A model generated the notes under the pieces. That model ran no database searches, had not been told where the DNA came from, and saw only the letters and a program-made list of their open reading frames with translations. A program made the translations under genes and the position numbers. A stretch of DNA of 64,000 nucleotides from Salicibibacter cibarius (GTDB lineage Bacteria > Bacillota > Bacilli > Bacillales > Marinococcaceae), in contig NZ_CP054705.1 in the NCBI RefSeq assembly GCF_016495725.1, positions 186,001-250,000 of the forward strand, read 5' to 3'. Shown piece after piece: positions 49,452 through 62,867 of this stretch. Each line of letters opens with the position of its first letter. Positions within the stretch are counted from its first letter, which is position 1.

Positions 49452-50207
49452 CTATAACTCCTCATAATCTGTTTCTGCGCCGCTCATGAGCGCTTCAACG
49501 GAGGTCATGTTGTAATTCTCGTTTTGTAGCGCTTCAATAATATTAGGCAAAGCTTCAGCCGTTTGTTTTGCCGAATCAGAAGCGTCAAGCATAATGACAT
49601 CGCCGGGACCTACGCTTTCCATTAAGTTCGCTACGATCCGGTCAACGCCGGGGTTTTGCCAATCCTTTCCGTCCGCTCCCCAATGAATAACAGAATAGCC
49701 CATTTGATCGGCGGCTTCCAGCACTTCCGTATCGAATATTCCTGACGGAGGACGGAAGAATACAGGAGACTCGCCCGTTGCTTCTTCGATCGTATTGTGG
49801 CCTTCCCGCATATCCCTGCGCATATCTTCATTTTCCTGATCGGGATATGGCTTGAATTGAAAGCCGTAGTTGCCAATGTCATGCCCTTCTTCCATCATCT
49901 GTTCCAGCAATTCCGTATGGCGTTCTGCCCACACACCTGACACGAAAAAAGCGGCTGTCGTTTCTGTTTCATGAAGGGTATCCAAAATGGGCTCCACATG
50001 CTCTTCACCCCAGCTGACATTAAAGGTGAGCGCAACCTCTCGTTCGTCCGTCTCCGCGCTGGAAAAAGCCGATGGTCCCTCCTCTTCGGTGAATACTGCA
50101 ATAAATGGCTTTTCCAACAAAATTAAACAAGCGGCACAAAAAGCAATAGCCGCTATAAAAATGTACTGCGACCCTTTTCTTCTATTGAAAACCCAAAATT
50201 GTGCCAA
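49452..50207 (-). CDS. pdaB: PdaB-like sporulation polysaccharide deacetylase family protein
   Basis: A 251-residue protein with an N-terminal membrane anchor (about 16-33) and a NodB-type domain. It holds the PdaB position next to kbaA and before an rRNA operon. Key residues deviate from the canonical NodB family: TFN63 instead of TFD, Y114/F118 where HxxxH ligands are usual, and D198 (MLDAS) instead of LxH. RPP (142-144) is kept. Classical metal-dependent deacetylation is therefore doubtful. TTG start at 50207, 10 nt after GAGGAGGG. Confidence 0.85.
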   Translation of the reverse strand: MAQFWVFNRRKGSQYIFIAAIAFCAACLILLEKPFIAVFTEEEGPSAFSSAETDEREVALTFNVSWGEEHVEPILDTLHETETTAAFFVSGVWAERHTELLEQMMEEGHDIGNYGFQFKPYPDQENEDMRRDMREGHNTIEEATGESPVFFRPPSGIFDTEVLEAADQMGYSVIHWGADGKDWQNPGVDRIVANLMESVGPGDVIMLDASDSAKQTAEALPNIIEALQNENYNMTSVEALMSGAETDYEEL

Positions 50208-50314
50208 TCGTACATGTCCCTCCTCATAACCAAAATCGATTCGTTATACCTGGGATATATATATGCGAAGAAGGACAAGATATAACTAACAATTCTGCCA
50301 AAGAGGGGATAGCA

Positions 50315-50536
50315 ATGTTTGGAATGGCTTTAAAGGAGAAGGAAGCGGAAGAGATCATTTATTTGTTAAAAAAAGAAATGGATGACGTGTATGAAGATCT
50401 TCAAGATTACTCTGTAGAAGGGTGTGTGAAGCGAGCGATTGAAGAAAAATATGCTCTTTTATTTAATGTCTACCGGAGAATGGTCCCCTTCACAGAGAGC
50501 ATAAAATATGATCCGACGATAATGGAAAAAAGATAG
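50315..50536 (+). CDS. small hypothetical protein
   Basis: A 73-residue charged, probably helical protein (FGMALKEKEAEEIIYLLKKE, MDDVYEDLQDYSVEG, CVKRAIEEKYALLFNVYRRM). ATG 50315 follows AGAGGGG with normal spacing, so it is likely translated. It has no signal or membrane segment. It lies alone between pdaB and the rRNA promoters. I do not recognise the family. Confidence 0.65.
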   Translation: MFGMALKEKEAEEIIYLLKKEMDDVYEDLQDYSVEGCVKRAIEEKYALLFNVYRRMVPFTESIKYDPTIMEKR

Positions 50537-50558
50537 ATAAAAAAATTCTAAAACCCCC

Positions 50559-50587
50559 TTGCGCAAATTCTGTGTACATGATAAATT
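50559..50587 (+). promoter_or_regulatory. upstream rRNA operon promoter (P1)
   Basis: TTGCGC (50559-50564), 17-bp spacer, TAAATT (50582-50587). Confidence 0.55.
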
Positions 50588-50664
50588 AGTAATCCGTTGC
50601 AGTCAGATTGATGATTACTTGTTTGGAAAAGGTTTGGAAGAAATAAAAAAATAATAATCTCTTA

Positions 50665-50693
50665 TTGACATTACGATTGCACGGTGATATGAT
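50665..50693 (+). promoter_or_regulatory. downstream rRNA operon promoter (P2)
   Basis: TTGACA (50665-50670), 17-bp spacer, TATGAT (50688-50693). A TTGCCCATTGAAAACTGAA boxA-like segment follows at about 50728. ACTGAATGAAAGCC there is complementary to GGCTTTCATTCAGT downstream of 16S (near 52430), forming the expected RNase III processing stem. Confidence 0.8.
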
Positions 50694-50821
50694 AATAGAG
50701 TCGCTTTAAACAGCGGCATCAACATTTGCCCATTGAAAACTGAATGAAAGCCAAGCGAACGAAAGAAAGAAGCAAGGAGTCAGCGCTTTGCCCACCCCCG
50801 TGAGCGAAGCGGAACTTAACA

Positions 50822-52380
<1,559 letters not shown>

Positions 52381-52574
52381 AAGGAGCACCACGGCCCCTC
52401 GGTGAAGGGGCCGGAGGCCAAGCGCTTAGGCTTTCATTCAGTTTTGAGCGGGCAACTGCTCAAGTGGGAAAGGCGTTCTTTGAAAACTGAATAACGCGAT
52501 AAAGCTTGAAACGACACACACCGGGTGTCAAAAAAGAAACGAGCGTTTCTTGGAAGAAAGGCCCATGCCTTGTG

Positions 52575-55510
<2,936 letters not shown>

Positions 55511-55581
55511 CCCATGGGTCACCCGGAAGCCGTCGGTCAAGCTTAAGCGTTATTCAGTTTTGGGAGAATGGCTCCCACGGT

Positions 55582-55697
55582 CAGGTGACGATAGCGAAGA
55601 GGCCCCACCCGTTCCCATGCCGAACACGGACGTTAAGCTCTTCAGCGCCGATGGTAATCGGGCGGCAACGCCCCGTGAGCGTAGGACGTCGCCTGGC
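55582..55697 (+). rRNA. 5S ribosomal RNA
   Basis: About 116 nt. CAGGTGACGATAGCGAAGAG at the 5' side pairs with GTAGGACGTCGCCTG at the 3' side; CCCGTTCCCATGCCGAACAC is the conserved core. No tRNA genes follow. Confidence 0.95.
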
Positions 55698-55705
55698 AAT
55701 GACAA

Positions 55706-55755
55706 CCAAAAACACCCGCTTGTTCCTGAATCAGGAATAGGCGGGTGTTTTTTTG
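55706..55755 (+). terminator. rRNA operon terminator
   Basis: AAAAACACCCGC (55708-55719) pairs with GCGGGTGTTTTTTT (55741-55754), with an inner TTCCTGAATCAGGAA palindrome forming the loop. Confidence 0.92.
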
Positions 55756-55756
55756 T

Positions 55757-55811
55757 TAAAGTGACAGATTATATGGCGAAAATGACAGATTCCGCGGCAA
55801 AAGTGACAGAA
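55757..55811 (+). repeat. three copies of a 21-bp GTGACAGA repeat
   Basis: AAGTGACAGAT-like sequences start at 55761, 55782 and 55803, i.e. every 21 bp, separated by ATATGGCGA- and CCGCGGCAA-like spacers. A fourth GTGACAGA is at 56086, beyond the 52-bp array, again preceded by GGGTGTTTTT as after the rRNA terminator. Confidence 0.65.
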
Positions 55812-55890
55812 TAATTGATCCTGTGTACGACACGTGTTGTGCCGATTTTAAAACGTTTGTCGTATGTATGGCTAGCGATAGGCGACACAA

Positions 55891-56046
55891 AATCGATGCT
55901 GGGCACCTGTCATTGGTTGTTTTTTCCGTTTATAGGTGCCATGAGCTGCTCATGACACCTATAGTTGGTGTAATCATCTTTTTACAGGTGTCATAAGTGA
56001 TTCATGGCACCTATGATTGGAGGATTTCTCTTCTTAACGGTGTCAT
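55891..56046 (+). repeat. tandem array of three 52-bp palindromic units
   Basis: Units at 55891-55942, 55943-55994 and 55995-56046. Each has a left arm like TCATGGCACCTAT and a right arm like ATAGGTGCCAT. Arms co-vary: GGCACC/GGTGCC in the first, GACACC/GGTGTC in the second. Period and CATG/TCATG ends match the arrays at 41072 and 46220, but arm sequences are different. It lies between the rRNA terminator and a convergent gene. The 55698-56125 gap is otherwise only the GTGACAGA repeats. Confidence 0.88.
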
Positions 56047-56125
56047 ACTAATGAAATTCAGGCATACACGGGTGTTTTTATTAATGTGACAGACTTTATT
56101 CTTTCAGATTTAGTGGGAGAATTAT

Positions 56126-56482
56126 TCATTTAGTTAAATTAAAGCTTTGCTCAATTGAGTTATAAATTTCACCTTTTGGATCGGTACGATCTAACACAAA
56201 CGAAATCCAATGTTCTTTGTCCATATGATAACCAGGCAAAATATTTTGTCCGTTTCTTAAACCCCCGATTAATTCAGGAGGACATTTTAAATTCAGAATA
56301 TCTATTTCTTCTTTTCCATCTAATCCTAATTTTTCTGGGAATACATTCATCACGAGACCATACCATTTTCGATTGGTTGTATGTCTCAAAACAGCATAGT
56401 TTGGAAATTTCTTAAACGGATAATCAGGCGATGTACCATATTTTTCTTTAGCATGCTTGAAAATATCTTCTCTAGTTAACAT
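56126..56482 (-). CDS. MmcQ/YjbR family protein
   Basis: A 118-residue small protein of the MmcQ/YjbR (DUF419) family: LTREDIFKHAKEKYGTSPDY, then FPNYAVLRHTTNRKWYGLVM, LNLKCPPELIGGLRNGQNIL, PGYHMDKEHWISFVLD. Members have a CyaY-like fold and may bind DNA, but no precise role is known. I chose ATG 56482 because GGAGG lies 11 nt upstream on the minus strand; upstream ATGs at 56515 and 56530 lack a spaced ribosome site. It is visibly AT-richer than its neighbours and converges on the rRNA operon, hinting at acquisition. Confidence 0.8.
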   Translation of the reverse strand: MLTREDIFKHAKEKYGTSPDYPFKKFPNYAVLRHTTNRKWYGLVMNVFPEKLGLDGKEEIDILNLKCPPELIGGLRNGQNILPGYHMDKEHWISFVLDRTDPKGEIYNSIEQSFNLTK

Positions 56483-56727
56483 ATTGGGCAATTCCTCCAA
56501 CTGTTGCTTTTTCATCCTTCTACTACACATTTAGCCTTACCCTAATAGAAGAAATGCCAGTACATATTGTTCCCTACTTAAGAATAAAAAAAACTCTTTT
56601 ATGAAGCAATCAAATTCAGTGGGGAGAGTTTCCGCGATTTTTATTGGCATCGCATCTTTTTACAAACGTGTACTCCGGATCGAAGCTGTTGTACAATAGA
56701 AGGAAACAGCCAAGCGTGGTGCTTTCA

Positions 56728-58518
56728 ATGGTCGATCATGAAAAAATCAGCGAATTTTTACAAGTGGCGAAGGTTTCCAGCCCGGCGTTTGCACCGGATG
56801 GAAACACGTTATCGTATATTACCGATGCGGAGACAGGGCTCCCGCAATTATGGGCGTACGATTTCAAAACAAGGCGCAAATCGCAAGTGCTTCAAACGGA
56901 TGATCGCGTGATGTTTGTGAAACATCTTCCGGACTCCGCCGCGCGTATTATCGGTATGGACGCAAATGGAAATGAGCGTAAGCAGCTTTATATGGTGGAT
57001 GGCCAGCATACCCTTCATCGACTGACGCTTGATGACGATGCGATTTATCAGTATGGCGGAGCATCTTCGGATGGTCGCTGGGTCGCTTGGGCCAGTAACG
57101 AAAGGCACAAGGCCTGTTATGATCTTTATATTGCCGAGGTTGAGTCCGGAAATATTCGCATGGTCTATGAGAGCGATGCCGCGACGTATAATATTATGGC
57201 TTGGCATCCGGACGGCAAACATTTGCTTGTCCAGGAAAAGTTCACAAATCTTTATAATTGCTTGGGCTTATTGGATATTAGCGGAGGTAATATCAGGTGG
57301 CTCACGTCCCGCCGGATACATGCCTCCTACACAAATCCCAGGTTTAGCAAAGACGGAAAAACGCTTTATATCTTAAGCAACCAAGATCGGGAGTTTAAGT
57401 CACTGGCTCAAATTGACATGGAGAGCTATGAACTGACGTGGTTAAGCGAACACCATTGGGATGCAGGGAATTTGACGATAGACGAAAAGGGAACGCAACT
57501 CGCGTATACGACAAATGAAGGAGGCGTTTACCGAGGTTGGCTGTATAACTTGCAAGACCATCGTGTTATCGATTGGGAAGTCGGAATGGGAACAATCGAG
57601 GGTTTAACATTTAATGCTGACGGAACGCAACTTGCGTTTGTTTTCAATGGGCCGACGTCAACCGCGGACGTATGGACGTTGGACACCAATCATTTAAAAA
57701 TAAATCGGCTTCACTGTACGTCAACAACGCCCTCCTTCGAAAAAAGCCTTCGAAAACCAACCCTTTATAACATACATTCATTTGATGGTCTTGAGATCCC
57801 CTCTTTTCTTTATAAGCCAATGAATCTTGATGAGCAAGCGCCGTTGGCATTTTGGGTACACGGAGGGCCGGAAAGCCAGACGAAAGCCGAATACCACCCG
57901 GTTATTCAATGTTTGGTGAACCTCGGCTATATCGTCTGCGCGCCCAATGTTCGCGGCAGCCGCGGTTATGGGCGGACGTACATTCATTTGGACGACGTTC
58001 GTAAACGAATGGATTCGGTTCAAGATCTCGTTGAAATCGCAAACACTTTGAAAAAAGAACCGGAGGTCGATGAACATCGGGTGGCCGTCATCGGACGCAG
58101 TTATGGCGGATTCATGGTGCTTGCTTCGCTCACGCATCATCCGGATGTATTTGACGCCGGTATCGCGCTTGTTGGTATTTCCAGTTTCCGAACATTCCTT
58201 GAGAACACAGGGCCTTGGCGTCGAAAACTGCGTGAAATCGAGTACGGGACGATTGAAGAAGACGGTGCGTTTTTTGATCAAATCGATCCCATACATCATA
58301 CCGACCGTATGACCGCGCCATTACTTGTCTCCCATGGTGCCAATGATCCACGGGTGCCGATCGCGGAAACCGAGCAAATGATCGCTGACCTCAAGAAAAG
58401 AAACCATCCCATCGATTACATCCGTTTTGAAGATGAAGGCCACGGCATCGTGAAAATGAAAAATCAAATCACAGCATATTCGCGGATGGTCAATTTTCTA
58501 GATACGCGATTATCATAG
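56728..58518 (+). CDS. S9 family peptidase (acylaminoacyl-peptidase/prolyl oligopeptidase type)
   Basis: A 596-residue cytosolic serine peptidase with an N-terminal beta-propeller (repeats such as SSPAFAPDGNTLSYITD, SDGRWVAWASNE, FSKDGKTLYILSN) and a C-terminal alpha/beta hydrolase domain. The catalytic triad is S458 (GRSYGGF), D540 (HGANDPRVP) and H572 (DEGHG). VHGGPESQ forms the oxyanion side. No signal peptide. ATG 56728 fits the family start; GTG 56716 or the longer ATG at 56644 are alternatives, the latter probably upstream of a TACAAT (-10-like) at 56690. Peptide substrate unknown. Confidence 0.9.
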   Translation: MVDHEKISEFLQVAKVSSPAFAPDGNTLSYITDAETGLPQLWAYDFKTRRKSQVLQTDDRVMFVKHLPDSAARIIGMDANGNERKQLYMVDGQHTLHRLTLDDDAIYQYGGASSDGRWVAWASNERHKACYDLYIAEVESGNIRMVYESDAATYNIMAWHPDGKHLLVQEKFTNLYNCLGLLDISGGNIRWLTSRRIHASYTNPRFSKDGKTLYILSNQDREFKSLAQIDMESYELTWLSEHHWDAGNLTIDEKGTQLAYTTNEGGVYRGWLYNLQDHRVIDWEVGMGTIEGLTFNADGTQLAFVFNGPTSTADVWTLDTNHLKINRLHCTSTTPSFEKSLRKPTLYNIHSFDGLEIPSFLYKPMNLDEQAPLAFWVHGGPESQTKAEYHPVIQCLVNLGYIVCAPNVRGSRGYGRTYIHLDDVRKRMDSVQDLVEIANTLKKEPEVDEHRVAVIGRSYGGFMVLASLTHHPDVFDAGIALVGISSFRTFLENTGPWRRKLREIEYGTIEEDGAFFDQIDPIHHTDRMTAPLLVSHGANDPRVPIAETEQMIADLKKRNHPIDYIRFEDEGHGIVKMKNQITAYSRMVNFLDTRLS

Positions 58519-58547
58519 GCAGCCAAATGTGGCTGCTTTATTTTTTT
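58519..58547 (+). terminator. terminator after the S9 peptidase gene
   Basis: GCAGCC (58519-58524) pairs with GGCTGC (58531-58536), then TTTATTTTTTT. Confidence 0.8.
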
Positions 58548-58565
58548 CATCAAACGTTTAATTAA
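58546..58565. promoter_or_regulatory. near-palindrome centred on AAACGTTT, possible operator
   Basis: TTCATCAAAC and GTTTAATTAA are reverse complements with two mismatches. It lies about 25 bp upstream of the chemoreceptor promoter and resembles 22627-22646 in inverted orientation. Confidence 0.35.
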
Positions 58566-58589
58566 TTGCAACAAAAGCATCAGATAGGC

Positions 58590-58618
58590 TTGCCGTTTAT
58601 ATATAAATAAAGTAAGAT
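58590..58618 (+). promoter_or_regulatory. possible promoter for the chemoreceptor gene
   Basis: TTGCCG (58590-58595), 17-bp AT-rich spacer, TAAGAT (58613-58618). Moderate match only; no clear sigma-D motility promoter was seen. Confidence 0.45.
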
Positions 58619-58651
58619 AATAGGTAAAAAGAAGGATAAAGGTGAGCATTA

Positions 58652-59944
58652 ATGAATAGAAAACGCTTTCGTTTTGGCATTCGCAGAAAATTAATACTGG
58701 GTGTGACCGGGATATCATTGATTACATATGGTGTGAGTGCGATTTTTATTTTTTTTCTATCTGATTTCTTCACGGCTCAATTTGGCATTTCCGAAGATGG
58801 AATGATATTAGCCGTTCTTCTGCTTGGGTTGATTTGGAGTGCGATTTTTGCCTATCTGCTCGCGCCGGTCATTACAAAACCGATCGCCCGTGTGACGGAT
58901 GCCGCGAGAATAACAGCGGATGGCAATATTCAAGCGGAGATTCCCGTAACAAAGTCCGATGACGAACTTCGTGAACTAGCCCTTGCCTTCAATGATATGA
59001 GTCAAAATCTGCGTGTGATCGTGCAAGAGATCGATGAACATTCCAAAGGCACTCACGCTCAAGCAGGTGAGTTGTCAACGTCTTCGCAAGATGCCGCTAG
59101 CCGAACGAAAGACATCACCTATACGGTAGGGGAGATTGCAAACGGATCTGAAAATACGGCGCAGGCGATCCAATCCATTGCGGAATCGATGGAGGATATG
59201 ACGAAAATTGCCGATGATGTCAATGACCGAGCGACGTCTTCAAAAGAAGCATCGACGGAAATGGTAACGATCCTAAAGAAAAGCCGTGAGAATACACTTT
59301 CACTTTGGGATGGCATCAATGAAATTGAGAACCGAAGCGAGCAATCGTTAGAAGCGATGGGCAAACTTGAAGAAGGGGCACAGAAAGTCGAGGAAATCAT
59401 AAATCTTGTCGGCGACATTGCAGACCAGACGAATTTGCTTGCCTTGAATGCGTCGATAGAAGCGGCGAGGGCAGGAGAACATGGCAGAGGGTTCGCAGTG
59501 GTCGCCAATGAAGTCAGAAAGCTCGCGGATGAAAGTTCGGACGCCGTTCAAAACATCACATCATTGATTAAAAGTATTCAAGATGATGTAAGCCGGGTTT
59601 CGACAGAGATTCAAACGCAAGTGGAAATATCCGGGAAAGAAGCTTCCAAAGGGAAAAACACAAAAACGGTGATCGACCAGTTCGTATCTTCCTGTACCGA
59701 TGTTGCCAAAGCCGTCGATGCGATCACGCAGCTCGTCGGGGAGCAAAGAGAAGCAATCCAACAAACCTCCCAACAGTCACAGGAAGTGGCGGCAATTGCA
59801 GAACAAACATCTGCCGGTGCCCAACAGGTAACGGCGGCAAGCGAATCTCAAAACGAAATGATCAGTGCTTTTGCACAAGCGGCATCAACTTTAACGACAC
59901 AAGCAGATGATTTGCGAAAGACCACTTCGAAATTTTCGGCTTAA
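58652..59944 (+). CDS. methyl-accepting chemotaxis protein lacking an extracytoplasmic sensor domain
   Basis: A 430-residue receptor. TM1 (about residues 14-37) and TM2 (51-73) are separated by only about 13 residues, so there is no external ligand-binding domain. A HAMP domain (about 72-124) and a long cytoplasmic coiled coil follow, with the conserved signalling hairpin at 248-294 ([40 protein letters not shown]). Gln/Glu-rich methylation segments flank it. Such receptors may sense membrane state, osmolarity or an intracellular signal. AGGATAAAGGTGAG precedes ATG 58652. No other chemotaxis genes are nearby. Confidence 0.93.
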   Translation: MNRKRFRFGIRRKLILGVTGISLITYGVSAIFIFFLSDFFTAQFGISEDGMILAVLLLGLIWSAIFAYLLAPVITKPIARVTDAARITADGNIQAEIPVTKSDDELRELALAFNDMSQNLRVIVQEIDEHSKGTHAQAGELSTSSQDAASRTKDITYTVGEIANGSENTAQAIQSIAESMEDMTKIADDVNDRATSSKEASTEMVTILKKSRENTLSLWDGINEIENRSEQSLEAMGKLEEGAQKVEEIINLVGDIADQTNLLALNASIEAARAGEHGRGFAVVANEVRKLADESSDAVQNITSLIKSIQDDVSRVSTEIQTQVEISGKEASKGKNTKTVIDQFVSSCTDVAKAVDAITQLVGEQREAIQQTSQQSQEVAAIAEQTSAGAQQVTAASESQNEMISAFAQAASTLTTQADDLRKTTSKFSA

Positions 59945-59961
59945 TTTCCGTATATCCCGGG

Positions 59962-60197
59962 GGGTCAGAGGTCGGAAAAGGAAGGGGAAATGAACGTCCG
60001 ATTTCTGGTTTTCCGATGTATGTGTTCCGGAAAAACGGGCGGCAAATGCCCCTATTGAAGACAAAAATTTGGTATCTTCCGTTGTTTGTCCTGCATATTG
60101 GAAACGTTTCACTGGTGTCGGTGTGTCACAGCACTTGAAGGTTTTAGCCGATTTCCTTACTCAGAAGGAAAGTCCCTCTGATGGAAGTTTCACTTTA
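59962..60197 (+). repeat. copy B of the rpoB-rpoC spacer element
   Basis: GTCAGAGGTCGGAAAA, CCGATTTCTGGTTTTC and TTCCGGAAA with CGGGCGGC (59962-60043) align with 13971-14050. A CCCTCTGATGGAAGTTTCAC tail at 60170-60189 matches 14073-14091, and extends to ACTTTATCC as at the gerD end (46653-46679). The stretch between is not shared. It fills most of the 358-bp chemoreceptor-ppaC gap; no gene is present. Confidence 0.6.
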
Positions 60198-60302
60198 TCC
60201 TGGAGGGATATTGTCTATCACAAAGAGAGATGTTATTCTTCTTAAGAAGGAATACTCGCAAAACGTCGAAACACGACAAGGGAATATCAGGAGGTTATTG
60301 GA

Positions 60303-61247
60303 TTGTCTAAAGTACTTGTGACTGGTCATAAAAATCCGGATACAGACTCGATTTCTTCGGCCATTGCTTATGCTTATTTGAAAAAACAACTAGGTGTTCA
60401 TGCACAAGCGGTTCGAATTGGTGAGGTAAATAAAGAAACGGCGTATGCCCTTCATTATTTTCAAGTCGACCCGCCTGTTTTTGCTGATGAGGGTGTCAGA
60501 CAGGATGTCGAGGAAATCATTCTCGTTGACCATAATGAAGCGCAACAAAGCATAGACGACAGGGAAAAGTATAACGTCGTCGAGGTGATTGACCATCACC
60601 GTATCGCTAACTTTGAAACGATGGCTCCTCTCTACTACCGCGCAGAACCTGTGGGATGTACGGCCACGATTTTGTTAAAACTATTTAAGGAGAACAATGT
60701 AGATATCCCGAAAGATTTAGCAGGGCTTATGATGTCTGCCATCATTTCCGATTCATTGTTGTTCAAATCACCGACGTGCACGGATGAGGATGTTCAAGCC
60801 GCCAAAGAATTGGCGAGAATTGCAGACACGGATTTGGAAAGCTATGGATTGGAAATGCTCAAAGCCGGTGCCGATATGAGCGATAAAACGCCGGATGACC
60901 TGTTAACCATAGATGCTAAAACATTCGATGTCGGCCCTAACAAGCTCGAGATCGCACAAGTCAACACGGTTGATGTAGAAGATGTGCTTGAAAATAAAGA
61001 TCTCATTTCCGATCGAATGAATGAAATTATCCGGGAAAAACAATTATCGGTTTTCATGTTCGTCATCACCGATATTCTAAATAGCGATTCCACCATCGTC
61101 GCCAGAGGTGATGATAGCAATAAAGTGGAATGTGCTTTTGATGTAAGCCTAAATGATGATACGGCGGTGTTAAAAGGGGTTGTTTCCCGTAAAAAACAGA
61201 TTGCTCCCGTTTTGATGAAGGAATTCTCTGCCAAGACAAATGCTTAA
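60303..61247 (+). CDS. ppaC: manganese-dependent inorganic pyrophosphatase (family II)
   Basis: A 314-residue DHH-family enzyme hydrolysing pyrophosphate to phosphate. Metal-binding motifs are [36 protein letters not shown] and the C-terminal [10 protein letters not shown] substrate site. No CBS insertion, so the constitutive type. TTG start at 60303 behind AGGAGGTTATTGGA. Followed by a good terminator. Confidence 0.95.
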   Translation: MSKVLVTGHKNPDTDSISSAIAYAYLKKQLGVHAQAVRIGEVNKETAYALHYFQVDPPVFADEGVRQDVEEIILVDHNEAQQSIDDREKYNVVEVIDHHRIANFETMAPLYYRAEPVGCTATILLKLFKENNVDIPKDLAGLMMSAIISDSLLFKSPTCTDEDVQAAKELARIADTDLESYGLEMLKAGADMSDKTPDDLLTIDAKTFDVGPNKLEIAQVNTVDVEDVLENKDLISDRMNEIIREKQLSVFMFVITDILNSDSTIVARGDDSNKVECAFDVSLNDDTAVLKGVVSRKKQIAPVLMKEFSAKTNA

Positions 61248-61264
61248 AGTTTTAATGGAAGCAA

Positions 61265-61303
61265 AGCAAACCGCTCTGTATGGAAACAGGGCGGTTTGTT
61301 TTT
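61265..61303 (+). terminator. terminator after ppaC
   Basis: AAACCGCTCTGT pairs with ACAGGGCGGTTT around ATGGAA, followed by GTTTTT. The rest of the 61304-61751 gap is AT-rich and holds only the palindrome and promoter of the next gene. Confidence 0.88.
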
Positions 61304-61648
61304 GATTATATGTGGATTTAAATAAAGTCGTAGCGCTTGAAAAAAGATGCACTGTTTTTCTATGAACACAATGGCATCGTTCAAATACGTCACGCTTTGC
61401 CAATTTCGCCCGCTTTGATGTTCCATTCCATTTGTTGTCACGCTTGACCGCAAGTTTAAATACCTGTGTTTCTCCAGAAATATGTGATAAAATCATACAT
61501 TTATTATTGTAATATATCCAAGATGCTCATATGTTAAGCGATAAAATGTATGCTTTTATCTATTTCTTTACATTTTTTAATTTTTCTTGATTTAAGTTAG
61601 TAATCATCACTTATCAATTTAAAAAAAGAAACGGTAAAGCACGGTAAA

Positions 61649-61665
61649 GTTTCTTAATGTGAAAC
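61649..61665. promoter_or_regulatory. GTTTC-N7-GAAAC palindrome upstream of the ferredoxin reductase gene
   Basis: GTTTCTTAATGTGAAAC; the same GTTTC-N7-GAAAC frame occurs at 63177-63193 upstream of the Rieske oxygenase gene. It lies just upstream of an extended -10 (TGGTATTAT, about 61690-61698), a plausible operator position. The regulator is unknown. Confidence 0.5.
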
Positions 61666-61751
61666 AATGCTATTCACATTCTTTAGATATGGTATTATAT
61701 TAAAAATAAGCAATAAAATATCTGTTTATTTTAGGAAGTGTGATAAGATTT

Positions 61752-62738
61752 ATGAATCGAGATGATATTTATGACATTACCATCATCGGCGGTGGTCCTG
61801 CTGGATTGTTTACCGCTTTCTACGGGGGGATGCGCCAAACAAAAGTGAAAATTATCGAGAGCATGCCACAGTTGGGAGGTCAACTTTCTGCTCTTTATCC
61901 TGAGAAGTATATATACGATGTTGCCGGTTTTCCAAAAGTTCGCGCTCAAGATCTTGTAGATGATTTGGTCGAGCAAATGCAAATGTTTGAACAAACTGTC
62001 GTGCTCGATCAATCCGTAGAAACAGTAAAGAAGCTGAATGATGAGACGTTTCGTATTGAAACGGATAAAGAGACCCATTATTCACGGACGATTATTATTG
62101 CCGCCGGTGTAGGGGCATTTCAGCCCCGAAAACTTAAAATTGAAGAGGCAGAACAATATGAAGGTAAAAATCTTCATTATTTCATTGACAATCTGGGCAC
62201 ATTTAAAAATAAAGACGTCCTTATTTGTGGAGGCGGAGACTCTGCCGTTGATTGGACACTTATGCTCGCTAATGACGCAAACGTCACCCTTACACATCGT
62301 CGTGATAAGTTTCGCGCTCACGAGCATAGCGTCGCCGAGTTGCAATCGGCTCCCGTCAAAATGCACACCCCTTTTGAAGTAAGTGAAATACGAGGCAATG
62401 GTGAAAAAATTAACCAGGTCATTCTTCAGGAAGTAAAGGGAACCGACCAAAAAGTGGTTGACGTTGACAACGTAATCGTCAATTATGGGTTTATTTCATC
62501 GCTTGGTCCTATAAAAACATGGGGTCTCGATACAACAAAGAACTCTATCATCGTAAACTCCCGTATGGAAACAAACATCAAGGGAATCTATGCTGTGGGA
62601 GATATCACCTCCTACGACGGCAAAGTGAAACTCATTGCTACTGGATTTGGGGAAGCTCCAATAGCCGTTAGCAATGCCAAATCCTATATGGATCCTAAAG
62701 CACGCTTACAACCAGGACACAGTACGCATATGTTTTAG
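61752..62738 (+). CDS. ferredoxin--NADP(+) reductase, type 2 (thioredoxin-reductase-like)
   Basis: A 328-residue flavoprotein like B. subtilis YumC. FAD motif [18 protein letters not shown] at the start; NAD(P) motif [17 protein letters not shown] in the middle; no CxxC redox pair, which separates it from thioredoxin reductase; C-terminal [23 protein letters not shown] 61752 follows AGGAAGTG; an in-frame GTG at 61740 overlaps that site. With the ferredoxin 130 bp downstream it probably feeds electrons from NADPH to the Rieske oxygenase. Confidence 0.92.
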   Translation: MNRDDIYDITIIGGGPAGLFTAFYGGMRQTKVKIIESMPQLGGQLSALYPEKYIYDVAGFPKVRAQDLVDDLVEQMQMFEQTVVLDQSVETVKKLNDETFRIETDKETHYSRTIIIAAGVGAFQPRKLKIEEAEQYEGKNLHYFIDNLGTFKNKDVLICGGGDSAVDWTLMLANDANVTLTHRRDKFRAHEHSVAELQSAPVKMHTPFEVSEIRGNGEKINQVILQEVKGTDQKVVDVDNVIVNYGFISSLGPIKTWGLDTTKNSIIVNSRMETNIKGIYAVGDITSYDGKVKLIATGFGEAPIAVSNAKSYMDPKARLQPGHSTHMF

Positions 62739-62819
62739 TATGTAATGACCGCTTGATAAAAAATTTTTATTTAGGAATGTACAAAAACAATCAAAAAATC
62801 ATGGGTTTTTGAGGTGGTC

Positions 62820-62848
62820 TTGAATTAGATAGAATTCTCATATATATT
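62820..62848 (+). promoter_or_regulatory. promoter for the ferredoxin gene
   Basis: TTGAAT (62820-62825), 17-bp spacer, TATATT (62843-62848), 20 bp before the ferredoxin gene. Confidence 0.55.
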
Positions 62849-62867
62849 TCTCTGGAGGTGAGGAAAA

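Noticed and set aside
60101-60110. GAAACGTTTC as a catabolite-response (cre) site before ppaC
   Set aside because: It is a perfect small palindrome but fails the cre consensus at several positions and is nearly 200 bp from the gene.
61752-62738. Thioredoxin reductase
   Set aside because: The overall fold matches, but there is no CxxC redox pair, and it aligns with the YumC-type ferredoxin-NADP reductases.
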